Source of the DNA: Anaerolineales bacterium
GTDB lineage: Bacteria > Chloroflexota > Anaerolineae > 4572-78 > J111
Direction of reading: 5' to 3'
Assembly (NCBI GenBank): GCA_015075185.1
Contig: JABTUW010000008.1
Coordinates: 124,001-188,000, forward strand
Length of the DNA: 64,000 nucleotides
This document shows positions 51,182 through 60,555 of the stretch, in pieces. The notes beneath the pieces are model-generated. The model was not told where the DNA came from. It worked only from the letters and a program-made list of their open reading frames with translations, and did not search any database. Both the position numbers and the translations under genes were made by a program. Position 1 is the first letter of the stretch. Every line of letters starts with the position of its first letter.

Positions 51182-52336
51182 TTAGTGAATCTGCGCCACC
51201 TCCCGGTCGGGCGAGAAGGGGGTCAGGTCAAGCCCGCCGTGCCCTTGCACCACCAGTTGAGCTACGGTCTCGCCGACCAGCGGCGTCACAATAACGGTTG
51301 ATTTGAAGGCCGTGGCCAGGATCAGTCCCCCGATGCCGCCAACCGGGCCGAAGAACGGCAGCCCGTCGGCGGTAAAGGCCACCGGCGCCGCCCAGCCACG
51401 CAGCACCCGCAGGCGGCGCAGCGCCGGGAAGTAGCGGCCTACGACCCTGGCAATGGCGGCCTGTCCGGTCGGGGTTGCCGCCGAGCCGAGGTCAGCGGTG
51501 ACGAGACCCGCCTCGCCCAGCAGAAAATGGCCGTGTGCGGCCTGCGAGATGGCCAGTACAGCCCCTGCGGTGTTAGCGTCTGCGTCCTGCATCTCCTCAA
51601 AAAACGCGGCGGAAGCAATGTGATTGTTAAGCAGCCGCTCGGTCGGCTCGGTGACGATGGCCTGGCCGTGCACGTGTGGGATGGACCAGTTTCGGCCCAG
51701 CAGTTGCCCCAACCGCGGGGTCCATGCGCCGGTGGCCAGCACGACCACACCAGCGCCGAACATGCCCCGGTCGGTTTTCACCCCACGCACCTGCCCGCCG
51801 CTCAGATCAAAGCCGGTTACGGTGGTGTGAGTGTGCAGCGCCAGCCCCTTCTCGCGGGCGCGGCGCAGGTAAGCCCACAGCAGGGCGAAGGGGTAGACCT
51901 GCCCCTCGTGGGGATGGTAGCAAGCTCCCAACACACTGTGTGGGTTGAGCAGGGGTTCAAGTTCGGGCAGCCGGTCGGCCGGGACCAGCTCGGCGGCAAT
52001 GCCGGCGGTGTGCAGCGCGGGCAGCCGGTCGGCCATTAGCTGCCACTGCGCTTCGGTCTCGATTAGCAGCAGGCTGCCAATCCGGCGGTAGCCAACCGAA
52101 CATTCCAATTCGGCCTCAATCTGCTCGCAACGGGCGAAACCGGCGGTGACCAGCGGCAGGCTGTGGGCCAGTTCGGCATCCTGTACCTGTACGTTGCCGT
52201 AGTTGGCCCGCGACGCGCCGGCAGCGACACCGCCCCGCTCCAGCAGGGCGGTTTTTAGCCCGGCAGCAGTCAGATAGTAGGCTGTCGCGCAGCCAATGTA
52301 GCCCGCGCCGATCACCAGCGCATCATAAGTGGTCAT
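51182..52336 (-). CDS. FAD-dependent amino-acid dehydrogenase subunit (DAO family, HcnC-like)
   Basis: The 384-residue DAO-fold flavoprotein has VIGAGYIGCATAYYLTAAG at the N-terminus, GGVAAGASRANYGNV and the C-terminal FTADGLPFFGPVGGIGGLILA. It is the catalytic subunit type of glycine oxidase, sarcosine oxidase beta, HcnC and opine oxidases and removes hydrogen from an amino or imino acid. ATG 52336 begins the FAD motif directly; 13 more residues are open upstream. It is the first gene of the three-gene unit. Confidence 0.92.
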   Translation of the reverse strand: MTTYDALVIGAGYIGCATAYYLTAAGLKTALLERGGVAAGASRANYGNVQVQDAELAHSLPLVTAGFARCEQIEAELECSVGYRRIGSLLLIETEAQWQLMADRLPALHTAGIAAELVPADRLPELEPLLNPHSVLGACYHPHEGQVYPFALLWAYLRRAREKGLALHTHTTVTGFDLSGGQVRGVKTDRGMFGAGVVVLATGAWTPRLGQLLGRNWSIPHVHGQAIVTEPTERLLNNHIASAAFFEEMQDADANTAGAVLAISQAAHGHFLLGEAGLVTADLGSAATPTGQAAIARVVGRYFPALRRLRVLRGWAAPVAFTADGLPFFGPVGGIGGLILATAFKSTVIVTPLVGETVAQLVVQGHGGLDLTPFSPDREVAQIH

Positions 52337-52526
52337 TGTTATGGTTCCCAATTGGTAGCACCCGGATTCTAACATAGCCGGTATATTTTACCAAGTGGAA
52401 TCAGATCAGAAAATATAAACGACTTTCATTTTCTCCGCTTTTGGCTTAAAATGAGCACACCGCCCAGATAAAATAGCCTGTCAGCCTTTCTGTATAGGCA
52501 GCATAAAACCCTTTCCTGGAGGAACC

Positions 52527-53234
52527 TTGTCCAGAAATTCAATGTTAGGCTTCTTGACCAAAGTGCTGTCTGCTCTGGGCATCAATGCCGTGCCGGCAGT
52601 CGGTTTTTTTGGCCTGGGCTGGGGTTGGGAAAACACCATCCTGCTTTACCTGCTGGAAACCCTGATCGGCATCCTGCTGGTGGTGCTGCGCATCCGACTG
52701 CTGGCGCCGGCGCGAGAAGAGGTAATTGGGGCCTCATTGCCCAAGCCCCCGGCCGAAATTTCAACTGGAAAGCGGTCGTCAGCGAAAGTCATCCGCTATG
52801 CCTGGCCGACGCCTGTCGGTGTGTTATATGACCGGACGGAAATGCTCAAGAGCTATCTGTTGATCGCCGTAAGCCTCACCGTGGGGACGGCCGTGTTTAT
52901 GCTTGTTTTTCTATTCTTGCTGATGCGGGTGGAGTTGGACCTGGCTGCGCTCCGCTCCGGGCTGGTGGGGATATTCACCTTTCAACTTTTGAATCTACTG
53001 GGCGATTTGGTCTGGCTGCGGGCGCTGTCGCTGGCGCAGGCCGAAAAGCTGCTGGAACAAAATATGGGCCGGGTGGCGCTGCTGTACCTGGCCGTTTTTG
53101 CCGGCGTCTGCGCCGCGCCCTTTCATGCTTACGGTTTTTTGCTGCCGTTCATCGGCCTCAAAACAATGGTGGATGTCGGCCAGCCGATTCAGGCCCTGTA
53201 TCAGCGGTGGTCGCAAACGAAAGCTCAGGGCTAA
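52527..53234 (+). CDS. DUF6498-type membrane protein
   Basis: The 235-residue protein has five to six predicted membrane segments, starting with INAVPAVGFFGLGWGWENTI and LLYLLETLIGILLVVLRIRL, followed by helices around 112-135, 145-165 and 183-210. It fits DUF6498, a membrane family of unknown function. TTG 52527 is taken as start because GGAGG lies 4 bases upstream; ATG 52542 lies too far from it. It converges with the PAS sensor gene. Confidence 0.78.
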   Translation: MSRNSMLGFLTKVLSALGINAVPAVGFFGLGWGWENTILLYLLETLIGILLVVLRIRLLAPAREEVIGASLPKPPAEISTGKRSSAKVIRYAWPTPVGVLYDRTEMLKSYLLIAVSLTVGTAVFMLVFLFLLMRVELDLAALRSGLVGIFTFQLLNLLGDLVWLRALSLAQAEKLLEQNMGRVALLYLAVFAGVCAAPFHAYGFLLPFIGLKTMVDVGQPIQALYQRWSQTKAQG

Positions 53235-53267
53235 GCACGAACTCATCTCATTTTGGGATTGGCGGGG

Positions 53268-55550
53268 TTATTCTTTCAGTCGCTTGTGTTCGGTCACATC
53301 AACGAGGGAAACCAGCACTTTTGAGAAAGTTTCCTCGTAACCCGGCACGACGGACCAGCTTAAGGCAAGATTTTTCTGGGTTCCCTTGAGCGTCCGATTA
53401 ATCGTTTCCTGTTCAACTCTGGTTTTGCCCTGGACGATGGCAATGAGCAGATCTTTAAATACTTCGTACGATTTTTGATTAAAGATTTGAGGCAAGCCTC
53501 TCGTAAGTTCTTCTTTACTCCTGGCCTCGTATAACTCCAGGGAAGCTTTATTCATATTGAGGAGCTTGACCCTTTGGGCGCAATTGGTCACCGCATCTGG
53601 ATGGCTTCCAAAGTATGCTCTGAAATCATTGACCCCTTGCCCCTGTAGCTTCTCGATATAGGTTTTAATGACGGAGAAATCCTGTTCCATCACAGCAATC
53701 GGCAAGTTCTCAAATAGACTCCGGTACCTTTCTTCACCCGTTCGCAGCGCCGCTTCCGTGCGTTTACGCACGGTGATGTCCCGGGTGATGCCTATCAAGC
53801 CTACAACTTTGCCGTTACTATCCCGGAGAGGAACTTTGGTCGTTAAATCCCAGGTAGTCCTACCGTGCTGGTCAAATGAAACCTCTTCCTGATTAAGGAG
53901 GGGTTGGCCCGATTGGATAACCGCCAGGTCATCGGCATACCGCTGCCGGGCGACTTCAGGGGGGTAAAGGTCCAGATCGGTCTTACCAAGCATTTCTTCC
54001 CTTGTCGCTATAGCTGCCCCCTTCGCCGCTGCGTGATTGACCAGCAAATGCCGTCCTGCCGTATCTTTAACGTAGATACTGTCCGGTAAATTATCAATCA
54101 GGGTGCGCAACAGATTGTGCTCTTTGGCCAGAGCTGCCTCGATATGCTTGCGCTCGCTGATGTCACGCAGAAAGCCGAAGAAAAACCGATCCTGACCAAA
54201 CTCAACAAAATTCAGGCTAACCTCGACGTCTATCAAGTGGCCATCCTGATGGCGATACTTTGTCTCAAACCGGTCAGCGCCTGTTTTCAGAATAGCCTCA
54301 AAATGACTCTGGGTGGTGGTCCCCGCTATATTTTCTTGAACCTGAAGGTCACTGAGATGCATGCCGAGCAGTCCCTTCTGAGGGTAGCCAAGGATACGGC
54401 AAAATGCGGGATTGACTTCACGCAGTTGTCCGTTAATGTCCCACACCATAAATCCATCCAACGAAGTTTGTAGAATTAACTCATTTCGCCGGGTTTGCTC
54501 CCGCAATGCGTGCTCTGATTGTTCTAGTGAACCTAGCATGGTGTTAATAGCCCTAGCCAGATGCGATAATTCATCTTCACTGGTGGTAGGGACCCGTGCT
54601 GATAGATCGCCGCTGACGCCAATCTCACTAACCCTCTGGCTGAGGCGAGTGAGCCGGGAGAGAACCTGTTGCTCCAAAAGCAGGAGGATGATGGCCCCAA
54701 ATATCAGGCCAACCGCGACTAACGACCCCATCAAATAGGAAACACTGGCCTGACCCTGCTGGTAGATTTCCCGGGGCATATCCACCTGTATTATTAAGGC
54801 AGGCTGACCATAAATGTCTGTGAGCAAGCCATAGCCAACGACGGTCTGAGTATCCAGAGGTTGAATAAAGATGGGTACTTCAGCCGACAGTGTCGTTCTG
54901 GCTGTCTGAACTTTGGGATCGTCAAACCGGTTCAGGTGAAGCGATAGATGAGTCAATTCGGCCAGATATTGGATTTCGCTTGCGTCCAGATAACGACCTA
55001 TGATCAGTGTCCCCCGGCTCGGACCTGTACCAGCATTCGTCAAAATTGGTTGTGAGACCACAAGTATGGGATCTTCTGGGAGCAGAATAATACCGGAGAT
55101 ACTGCTCTTCAAGTCAGGGTGACGTAGGAGCAGATTGTCGGGCGATAGTTGAGCCAATAAACTTGGAGGAGGTGGCATTTCTTGTTCAGTCACCAAATCA
55201 ACGGCTTTGCCAAAGACCACACGGCCAGAAGTATCAACAAACAACATCAGGTTGAGTCTAAGATTTATCAATACTGAGGTATCCAGGTTATCCCCGATGT
55301 ACTGCTCGTTAGCATCTTGAACGAAGGCGTAAGTATCATCCCAGTTCGACCAGTCGGAGGCAGTACTATTTAAACCGACCAATTCATCCAAAATGACATT
55401 CCTGGCTCGGGTAACGTTCTCAGCGGTGTTCTTTCCCTCTAATTGGCTGAAGCTAGCCAGCACAATAAAACGTGAGATGGTATACAAGAGTACCGTCAGG
55501 CCAATAAAGGTCAGGCCAATAATAATGATCGTTTTTTGACGAAGGGACAT
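53268..55550 (-). CDS. Membrane CHASE4-HAMP-PAS sensor without an output domain
   Basis: The 760-residue protein has a membrane helix (about 7-28), a CHASE4-type extracellular domain (about 30-255; SDWSNWDDTYAFVQDANEQY), a second helix (about 270-292), HAMP (about 293-345) and three PAS domains (about 355-480, 485-610, 615-755). It stops right after the third PAS at DVTEHKRLKE, the point where a histidine kinase or GGDEF domain usually begins. No output domain follows on this strand. ATG 55550 (GGAG 6 bases upstream) is preferred over 55583. It may be truncated or signal through a partner. Confidence 0.9.
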   Translation of the reverse strand: MSLRQKTIIIIGLTFIGLTVLLYTISRFIVLASFSQLEGKNTAENVTRARNVILDELVGLNSTASDWSNWDDTYAFVQDANEQYIGDNLDTSVLINLRLNLMLFVDTSGRVVFGKAVDLVTEQEMPPPPSLLAQLSPDNLLLRHPDLKSSISGIILLPEDPILVVSQPILTNAGTGPSRGTLIIGRYLDASEIQYLAELTHLSLHLNRFDDPKVQTARTTLSAEVPIFIQPLDTQTVVGYGLLTDIYGQPALIIQVDMPREIYQQGQASVSYLMGSLVAVGLIFGAIILLLLEQQVLSRLTRLSQRVSEIGVSGDLSARVPTTSEDELSHLARAINTMLGSLEQSEHALREQTRRNELILQTSLDGFMVWDINGQLREVNPAFCRILGYPQKGLLGMHLSDLQVQENIAGTTTQSHFEAILKTGADRFETKYRHQDGHLIDVEVSLNFVEFGQDRFFFGFLRDISERKHIEAALAKEHNLLRTLIDNLPDSIYVKDTAGRHLLVNHAAAKGAAIATREEMLGKTDLDLYPPEVARQRYADDLAVIQSGQPLLNQEEVSFDQHGRTTWDLTTKVPLRDSNGKVVGLIGITRDITVRKRTEAALRTGEERYRSLFENLPIAVMEQDFSVIKTYIEKLQGQGVNDFRAYFGSHPDAVTNCAQRVKLLNMNKASLELYEARSKEELTRGLPQIFNQKSYEVFKDLLIAIVQGKTRVEQETINRTLKGTQKNLALSWSVVPGYEETFSKVLVSLVDVTEHKRLKE

Positions 55551-55583
55551 AGTTCTCCAGAACGACTTTGACGGCCAACTCAA

Positions 55584-56016
55584 CTATACCGTTAAGGGTT
55601 TGTTGGCGGGTGAGTCGAATGTTTACAATCCAATAATCTGAAGTCGGTGAGCCTATTCGGCACGGATGAATCTTTTGATAGGATAACCTTTATGATTGAA
55701 AGTTATCTCCATTATTATAAAAGAAAAGCTTACCTTCTTCTATTAGGATTGTGTTAGGATTATGTTAGAGTATCCTGAAGGTTGAGCGCAGGAAATGTAT
55801 TTTCGGTGGCCTATTTTATCTTATTGACCCGAATACGGAACAAAGGTTCTGTTGCCGCAGCCACTTGAACCACTTCTGACCGACAAACTCCTGGTCAGCT
55901 ACCGATCTTCTCCCTTAACCCAACTGCGTAACTTCTAAAGTTGTTATTTCGAGTATTTCAGGTAATATACCCCTTAATAGGTTATTAATAGAGCCATCTC
56001 GTCAGGATTAATACAA
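55584..56016. other. 430-base gap, AT-rich, no gene seen
   Basis: The sequence between the divergent PAS sensor and endonuclease III genes is AT-rich, with GATTGTGTTAGGATTATGTT near 55747 as a short direct repeat (TGTTAGGATT twice). No frame with a binding site, hairpin terminator or clear promoter was found. Confidence 0.5.
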
Positions 56017-56706
56017 TTGGCGTCCGAATTGGGCTCGTTATTACAAGCTAAAGCGAGGGAAGTATTTCAGCGACTCCTGCGCACCTATGGCGAGCGCCCG
56101 CTCAAACCCCGCCGCGAGCCGATGCACGAACTCATTTCAACCATGCTCTCCCACCGGACCACGCAGAAAAATGAGGCAACGGCCTTTGAGCAGATGTGGC
56201 AGCATTTTGGCTCGTGGGAAGCCATCCGTGACGCGCCGCTTGTCGAACTGACCGAAACGATTGCCCCGTCTAACTTTGCCGAAGCCAAAGCGCCCAACAT
56301 TAAAGAAACGCTCCGGCGCATCATTGACGAACGCGGTGCGCCAACGATTGATTTTTTGCGTGACCTGCCTGCCCAGGAAGGGCTGGAATGGTTGATGTCG
56401 CTGCCGGGTGTCGGCATCAAAACAGCTTCATTGGTACTACTTTTCTGTTTCTCGAAACCTGTCCTGCCCGTTGACACCCATGTTCATCGCGTCAGCCAAC
56501 GGCTGGGTCTGATTGGCCCCAAAGTCAATCCGACCGCCGCTCACCCCTTATTGTTGGCCTTGCTGCCGTCTGATCCCCTGGTGCTTTTCAATTTCCACGT
56601 CAACATGCTGCGCCACGGCCAAAAGGTCTGTATCTGGGGTACGCCCCGCTGTGAACAATGCCCTTTGACCGATATTTGTGATTGGTATCAAAAGAATAAA
56701 ACGTAG
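56017..56706 (+). CDS. nth: Endonuclease III-family DNA glycosylase
   Basis: The 229-residue base-excision repair enzyme has a helix-hairpin-helix LPGVGIKTAS with catalytic Lys135. Asp153 is in PVDTHVHRVS, and a [4Fe-4S] site C-x6-C-x2-C-x5-C lies near the C-terminus (CIWGTPRCEQCPLTDIC). It removes oxidised pyrimidines and nicks the abasic site. The start is uncertain: TTG 56017 (AGGA upstream) gives the family length; no ATG occurs before residue 36. It ends 14 bases before the LOG gene. Confidence 0.92.
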   Translation: MASELGSLLQAKAREVFQRLLRTYGERPLKPRREPMHELISTMLSHRTTQKNEATAFEQMWQHFGSWEAIRDAPLVELTETIAPSNFAEAKAPNIKETLRRIIDERGAPTIDFLRDLPAQEGLEWLMSLPGVGIKTASLVLLFCFSKPVLPVDTHVHRVSQRLGLIGPKVNPTAAHPLLLALLPSDPLVLFNFHVNMLRHGQKVCIWGTPRCEQCPLTDICDWYQKNKT

Positions 56707-56720
56707 TGATAGGTGGTTTT

Positions 56721-57569
56721 ATGATGAGTGATGAATTAATGAATCCAACCCCTGCCGGTAAATCTCAGGAAAATCCTGCCCTCAGCCGGGCGGCGCGAAC
56801 CCAACAAGCAACCCAGGATGAGAAATTTTTAGAGACACCCCAACCAGAGCACAAAATCTTTACCAATACGGACCCATGGCGGGTGCTGCGAATTCTGGGA
56901 GAATTTGTGTCCGGTTTCGAAGAGCTGGCTGAACTCGGTCCGGCGGTCAGCATTTTTGGTTCAGCCCGGACTTCGCCAGATGATCCGATGTACCGGGCTG
57001 CTATCGAAACCGCCCGGTTGCTGGCCGAGTCCAGCCTGGCGATCATCACCGGCGGCGGGCCGGGGATCATGGAGGCCGGTAACAAGGGCGCGCAACAGGG
57101 CGGCGGCGTTTCCGTCGGCCTGAATATTGAGCTGCCGTTTGAACAGGGCACTAACCGCTACGTCCAGATTCCGATCAACTTCCACTATTTCTTTGTCCGC
57201 AAGACTATGTTTGTCAAGTATGCTCAGGCCTTTGTCATCTTTCCCGGCGGTTTCGGCACGCTGGATGAATTGTTTGAAGCCTTGACCTTGATCCAAACCG
57301 GCAAGATTCGTAACTTCCCCGTCATCCTCTTTGGTTCAGCGTATTGGGCCGGCTTGCTGGACTGGCTGCGCCAGACCATGTTAGCCGAAGGCAAGATTTC
57401 CCCGGCAGACCTTGATCTAATCGTCGTCACCGACTCCCCCCAGGAAGTGCGCGACCTGATTACGAAAGCGATGGTCGAAGGCGGTTGGTCCCAGGAGAAA
57501 GAAGACGCGGCCCGCGAGGAAACGCGCAAGGTGTACCAGCAGGGGGGCGCCGCTAAAGCATCAGGCTGA
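56721..57569 (+). CDS. LOG-family (TIGR00730-type) Rossmann-fold protein
   Basis: The 282-residue protein has the LOG/cytokinin-riboside phosphohydrolase motifs GGGPGIMEAGNKGA and PGGFGTLDE, plus SIFGSART. About 70 residues precede the core. LOG proteins hydrolyse nucleoside monophosphates (as in cytokinin activation) and are often misnamed lysine decarboxylases; the bacterial role is usually unknown. ATG 56721 (AGGTGG 4 bases upstream) is preferred; GTG 56706 overlaps the nth stop. It is probably co-transcribed with nth. Confidence 0.92.
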   Translation: MMSDELMNPTPAGKSQENPALSRAARTQQATQDEKFLETPQPEHKIFTNTDPWRVLRILGEFVSGFEELAELGPAVSIFGSARTSPDDPMYRAAIETARLLAESSLAIITGGGPGIMEAGNKGAQQGGGVSVGLNIELPFEQGTNRYVQIPINFHYFFVRKTMFVKYAQAFVIFPGGFGTLDELFEALTLIQTGKIRNFPVILFGSAYWAGLLDWLRQTMLAEGKISPADLDLIVVTDSPQEVRDLITKAMVEGGWSQEKEDAAREETRKVYQQGGAAKASG

Positions 57570-57697
57570 GAGGCAAAGGACGTTGAAGCGCCCTTAATTG
57601 GCTGACAGTCTTAATATTTCACCGCTGAGGACGCAGAGATTTTTATTAATCCTGAGAGCATTCGGAAACCTCCGCTTAAACTTTTCCTGCGGCGTCT

Positions 57698-57799
57698 GTC
57701 CGGCGATGAAGTCGCCGGACTACAAAACTGTGCCTGATTAATCAGGCTAAAGCCGAGTTCGCTCGGCGTTGTTTTATAGCCCTGGCATTCATGCCGGGG
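57698..57799. repeat. Series of four short hairpins
   Basis: GTCCGGCGATGAAGTCGCCG-type, GCCTGATTAATCAGGC, GCCGAGTTCGCTCGGC and CCCTGGCATTCATGCCGGGG hairpins follow one another. The centre words (TGAAG, TTCG, ATTCAT) resemble the element at 876-932. They fill the gap between the LOG and Roco genes, which converge. Confidence 0.65.
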
Positions 57800-57803
57800 C
57801 AGC

Positions 57804-60272
57804 TCAGGCCGGCGTAATTTCTTGAAGTTCGGCTTCCAGCCTCTTAAGCTCTGCTTCGACCTCTTCGATTTCCCGCACAATATGCGAGGGCACATCCAGG
57901 CCGTACTTGGCTCGCTGCACCTGAAGAGTCCGGAGCTTGCGCGTTTGGATGTCAATCAACTCCAGCAAATGCTCCTGCCTCGACTCCCACTCTGACCCCT
58001 CGCCGCCAAGCTCCCTTTTTTCCGCCATCAACCTAGTTTTATCCAGTACGTCGTCAATTAAACTCCACACATTCACCATTTGAAAACTTTTTTGGCATTG
58101 AATCTGCTCCTGCCTGGCCCCAGTGAACTTTTTTAATACCTCGAGTGGGTAAAAGTGGGGGTCCTGGCCCTCTTTGCAGCCGGCGCAGTTGCAGGGGATC
58201 AATTTGTTGACCTTCAAGCGGCGGTAGCTGTCGTGGATTTTATCCAGCTCGTAGGTCACGATCGTCAGCAGTTCTTTTTTGTGCTGACCTGTGATCCGGA
58301 CTCTGATCTCCCGCCGGTCATAACGTTCAATCACTTCAGCCCGGGTTCGATCTTTCTCTAAGATCATGCCGCTTTTCCAAACATAGCGTTGATCGGCAAT
58401 CCAAGGGTGCATAGCCACGATGAATTGAGTCAGGATGCCCTTGGGCATAAAGTCGTAGGTGTAGCGCAGGATGAGGTTGTTGCTGTCGGGCCAGTCGTAG
58501 TGGGGTTGGTTGGCGCTGAGCAGTTGCGGGGCGATGTAGTCGCCGCTGCCGGGGATTTGGTAGCACAGCTTGAAGTTGATCATCAATTGCAGCAGTTCAT
58601 CCTGCATGGCGGTATAAGTTGGCTCGTGCCAGATCGTTTCCAGGTCGGCCCGGTTGAAGCGGCCCAGGTTGCGCATCACTGTCTTGTCGTCCAGCACCTT
58701 GTAGACCGCCGCCGTGCCCCACTCCGGCTTGAGGATGACCGTCTTTTTCAGCAGCGGGTCGGCCTGAAAGTGGAGGCACACGCCCAGGTCGTGCAGGTAG
58801 CCGCTCAACTGCAAGCTGTCCTTGAGCTGCTGGAAGCCGTTCTGGCGGCAGATGTCCAGGTACGCCTCCAGGCTAATATAGTTGCGCGGATCATTTTCCA
58901 GGGCCTCGCGCACTTTGACCCAAGTTTTAGGTAGCTCCGTGCCGATGTGGGGCAGGTGGCTAAGGTAGTGCTTCATCTGGCTCAAGATGTCCACTAGGCC
59001 GCGATTGGTAGCCAGGTTGGCCGCCAGCGTCTCCTTGAGATTGGTGAACTGCCCCCGGAGCTGGCGCTCGTTGATATCGCGGTGACGGTCCTGCTTTTCG
59101 TTCAGGACGATCAGCAGCGGGCTGTTGTCGCTCAGCAGCTCGACGATGTTGAGCCAGTAATAAAAATCGGTGTCCTCTTTGCGGCTATCGGCTACCAGGG
59201 CATAGAGCGAGCGCTTGGTCAGGAAAAACTGGTGGGTGGCGTGGTAAATCTCCTGCCCGCCGAAGTCCCAGATGTTGACGCGGAAGGTTTTTTGCCCCGG
59301 CCCCCCTCCAACTCCCCCTGGAGGGGGGATGGCAGCAGCTTCCCCCCCTTTGGGGGGGATTGAGGGGTGGCTGGGGCTAAACGGAAACTCCCACCTGATC
59401 ACCTCAATCCCCTTCGTCGAAACTTCATCCTCGCGCAGTTGGTAGCCCGCATCCTCGATCTTCTTCGCCAGCGTTGTCTTCCCCGCCCCCCCCTCGCCGA
59501 CGATGAGCAGCTTGGCTTCATACAGGGTGTCTTTACCTTCGGCTACCAACTGCCGGAAATAGTTTTTGATTTTCTCAATATCTGGGTCGCCCTTTTTACT
59601 GAGATTAACGACTTCCGGTGGTGGGGTTTCAATCGGATTACCCACTAAACCAAGCGAGGTCAGGTTATGCAATTCGGCAATTGCGTCTGGGAGGGTGATT
59701 AGTTGATTGCTACGTAAATCAAGCGAGATCAGGTTTTGCAGTTGAGCAATCGCGTTTGGGAGGGTGATTAGTTGATTGCTACGTAAATCAAGCGAGGTCA
59801 GGTTTTGTAGTTGAGCAATTGCCTCTGGGAAGGTGGTTAAGTGATTACGATTTAAATCAAGTGAGGTCAGGTTTTGCAGTTGAGCAATCGGATCGGGGAG
59901 AGTGGTTAATTTATTATAACTTAAATCAAGTGAGGTCAGGTTTTGCAGTTGAGTAATCGGATCGGGGAGAGTGGTTAATTGATTGTTACTTAAATCAAGT
60001 GAGGTTAGATTCTGCAATTGACTAATCGGATCGGGGAGAGTGGTTAATTGATTGATGCTTAAATCAAGTGAGATCAGGTTTTGCAGTTGAGCAATCACGT
60101 TTGGGAGGGTGGTTAATTGATTATAGCTTAAATTCAATACCTCCAATTGAGTCAACTCAAACACTTCGGCGGGGATTTGGGTAAGCTTTACCCCACTTAA
60201 ATCCAATTCTTTAAGTTGCTTCTCTTTGGCTTCACATATTTTAGCGAGGATAGCTTTGGGCATTTCGCTCAT
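57804..60272 (-). CDS. Roco protein: LRR-Roc-COR GTPase
   Basis: The 822-residue protein has about eight 23-residue leucine-rich repeats (about 20-215), then a Roc GTPase domain (about 250-430): P-loop VGEGGAGKTT (258-267), WDFGGQE and VLNEKQD. A COR region (about 440-680) and a C-terminal coiled part (about 740-822) with CNCAGCKEG before it complete it. Roco proteins are dimeric GTPases related to LRRK2; bacterial roles are largely unknown. Between VIRWEF and TFRVNIWDFGGQE an insert of about 30 Pro/Gly-rich residues is encoded by a hairpin repeat, just before the switch II motif. A lone promoter was not found. Confidence 0.93.
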   Translation of the reverse strand: MSEMPKAILAKICEAKEKQLKELDLSGVKLTQIPAEVFELTQLEVLNLSYNQLTTLPNVIAQLQNLISLDLSINQLTTLPDPISQLQNLTSLDLSNNQLTTLPDPITQLQNLTSLDLSYNKLTTLPDPIAQLQNLTSLDLNRNHLTTFPEAIAQLQNLTSLDLRSNQLITLPNAIAQLQNLISLDLRSNQLITLPDAIAELHNLTSLGLVGNPIETPPPEVVNLSKKGDPDIEKIKNYFRQLVAEGKDTLYEAKLLIVGEGGAGKTTLAKKIEDAGYQLREDEVSTKGIEVIRWEFPFSPSHPSIPPKGGEAAAIPPPGGVGGGPGQKTFRVNIWDFGGQEIYHATHQFFLTKRSLYALVADSRKEDTDFYYWLNIVELLSDNSPLLIVLNEKQDRHRDINERQLRGQFTNLKETLAANLATNRGLVDILSQMKHYLSHLPHIGTELPKTWVKVREALENDPRNYISLEAYLDICRQNGFQQLKDSLQLSGYLHDLGVCLHFQADPLLKKTVILKPEWGTAAVYKVLDDKTVMRNLGRFNRADLETIWHEPTYTAMQDELLQLMINFKLCYQIPGSGDYIAPQLLSANQPHYDWPDSNNLILRYTYDFMPKGILTQFIVAMHPWIADQRYVWKSGMILEKDRTRAEVIERYDRREIRVRITGQHKKELLTIVTYELDKIHDSYRRLKVNKLIPCNCAGCKEGQDPHFYPLEVLKKFTGARQEQIQCQKSFQMVNVWSLIDDVLDKTRLMAEKRELGGEGSEWESRQEHLLELIDIQTRKLRTLQVQRAKYGLDVPSHIVREIEEVEAELKRLEAELQEITPA
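59294..59375 (-). repeat. Hairpin repeat inserted in frame in the Roco gene
   Basis: CCCCCCTCCAACTCCCCCTG with its complement GGAGGGGGGA, and CCCCCCTTTGGGGGGATTGA, form two GC-rich hairpins. They code for the PSIPPKGGEAAAIPPPGG loop in the GTPase domain. Confidence 0.8.
59640..60150 (-). repeat. 69-base tandem repeats coding the LRR array
   Basis: About seven near-identical 69-base units (AATCAAGTGAGGTCAGGTTT in each, plus strand) code for the leucine-rich repeats. High DNA identity suggests recent duplication or gene conversion. Confidence 0.85.
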
Positions 60273-60348
60273 CGTCGGAATCCTTCCGCTGCGGTTGGGC
60301 TTAAATTTGTCACACTATAGGGCCAGTATACCATAAGTTGGGGGATTT

Positions 60349-60438
60349 GAACCACGAAGGGCACGAAACGGGCGAAAGGCGCGAAAGTAATGCTTTGCCT
60401 TTTCGTGTTTTTCGTAACTTTCGCGGCTTTCGTGGTTC
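60349..60438. repeat. Degenerate-repeat hairpin (CACGAA / TTCGTG words)
   Basis: GAACCACGAAGGGCACGAAA on the left and CTTTCGCGGCTTTCGTGGTT on the right pair imperfectly. It lies between the Roco promoter region and vapC. No gene is seen in the rest of 60273-60555. Confidence 0.7.
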
Positions 60439-60555
60439 ACCCCCATGTTTCTGGAGAGAGCAACTGTTTTGATACAGAACGGCTGAATAGCTAACAATCC
60501 GGACTGCTGATGACCCTCTGCCGCCGGCGGTCGGCGGTCGAAAAGGAATTTGAGG

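Noticed and set aside
59640..60150. Regular repeats that resemble a CRISPR array
   Set aside because: The units are 69 bases without unique spacers and translate to leucine-rich repeats of the Roco protein.
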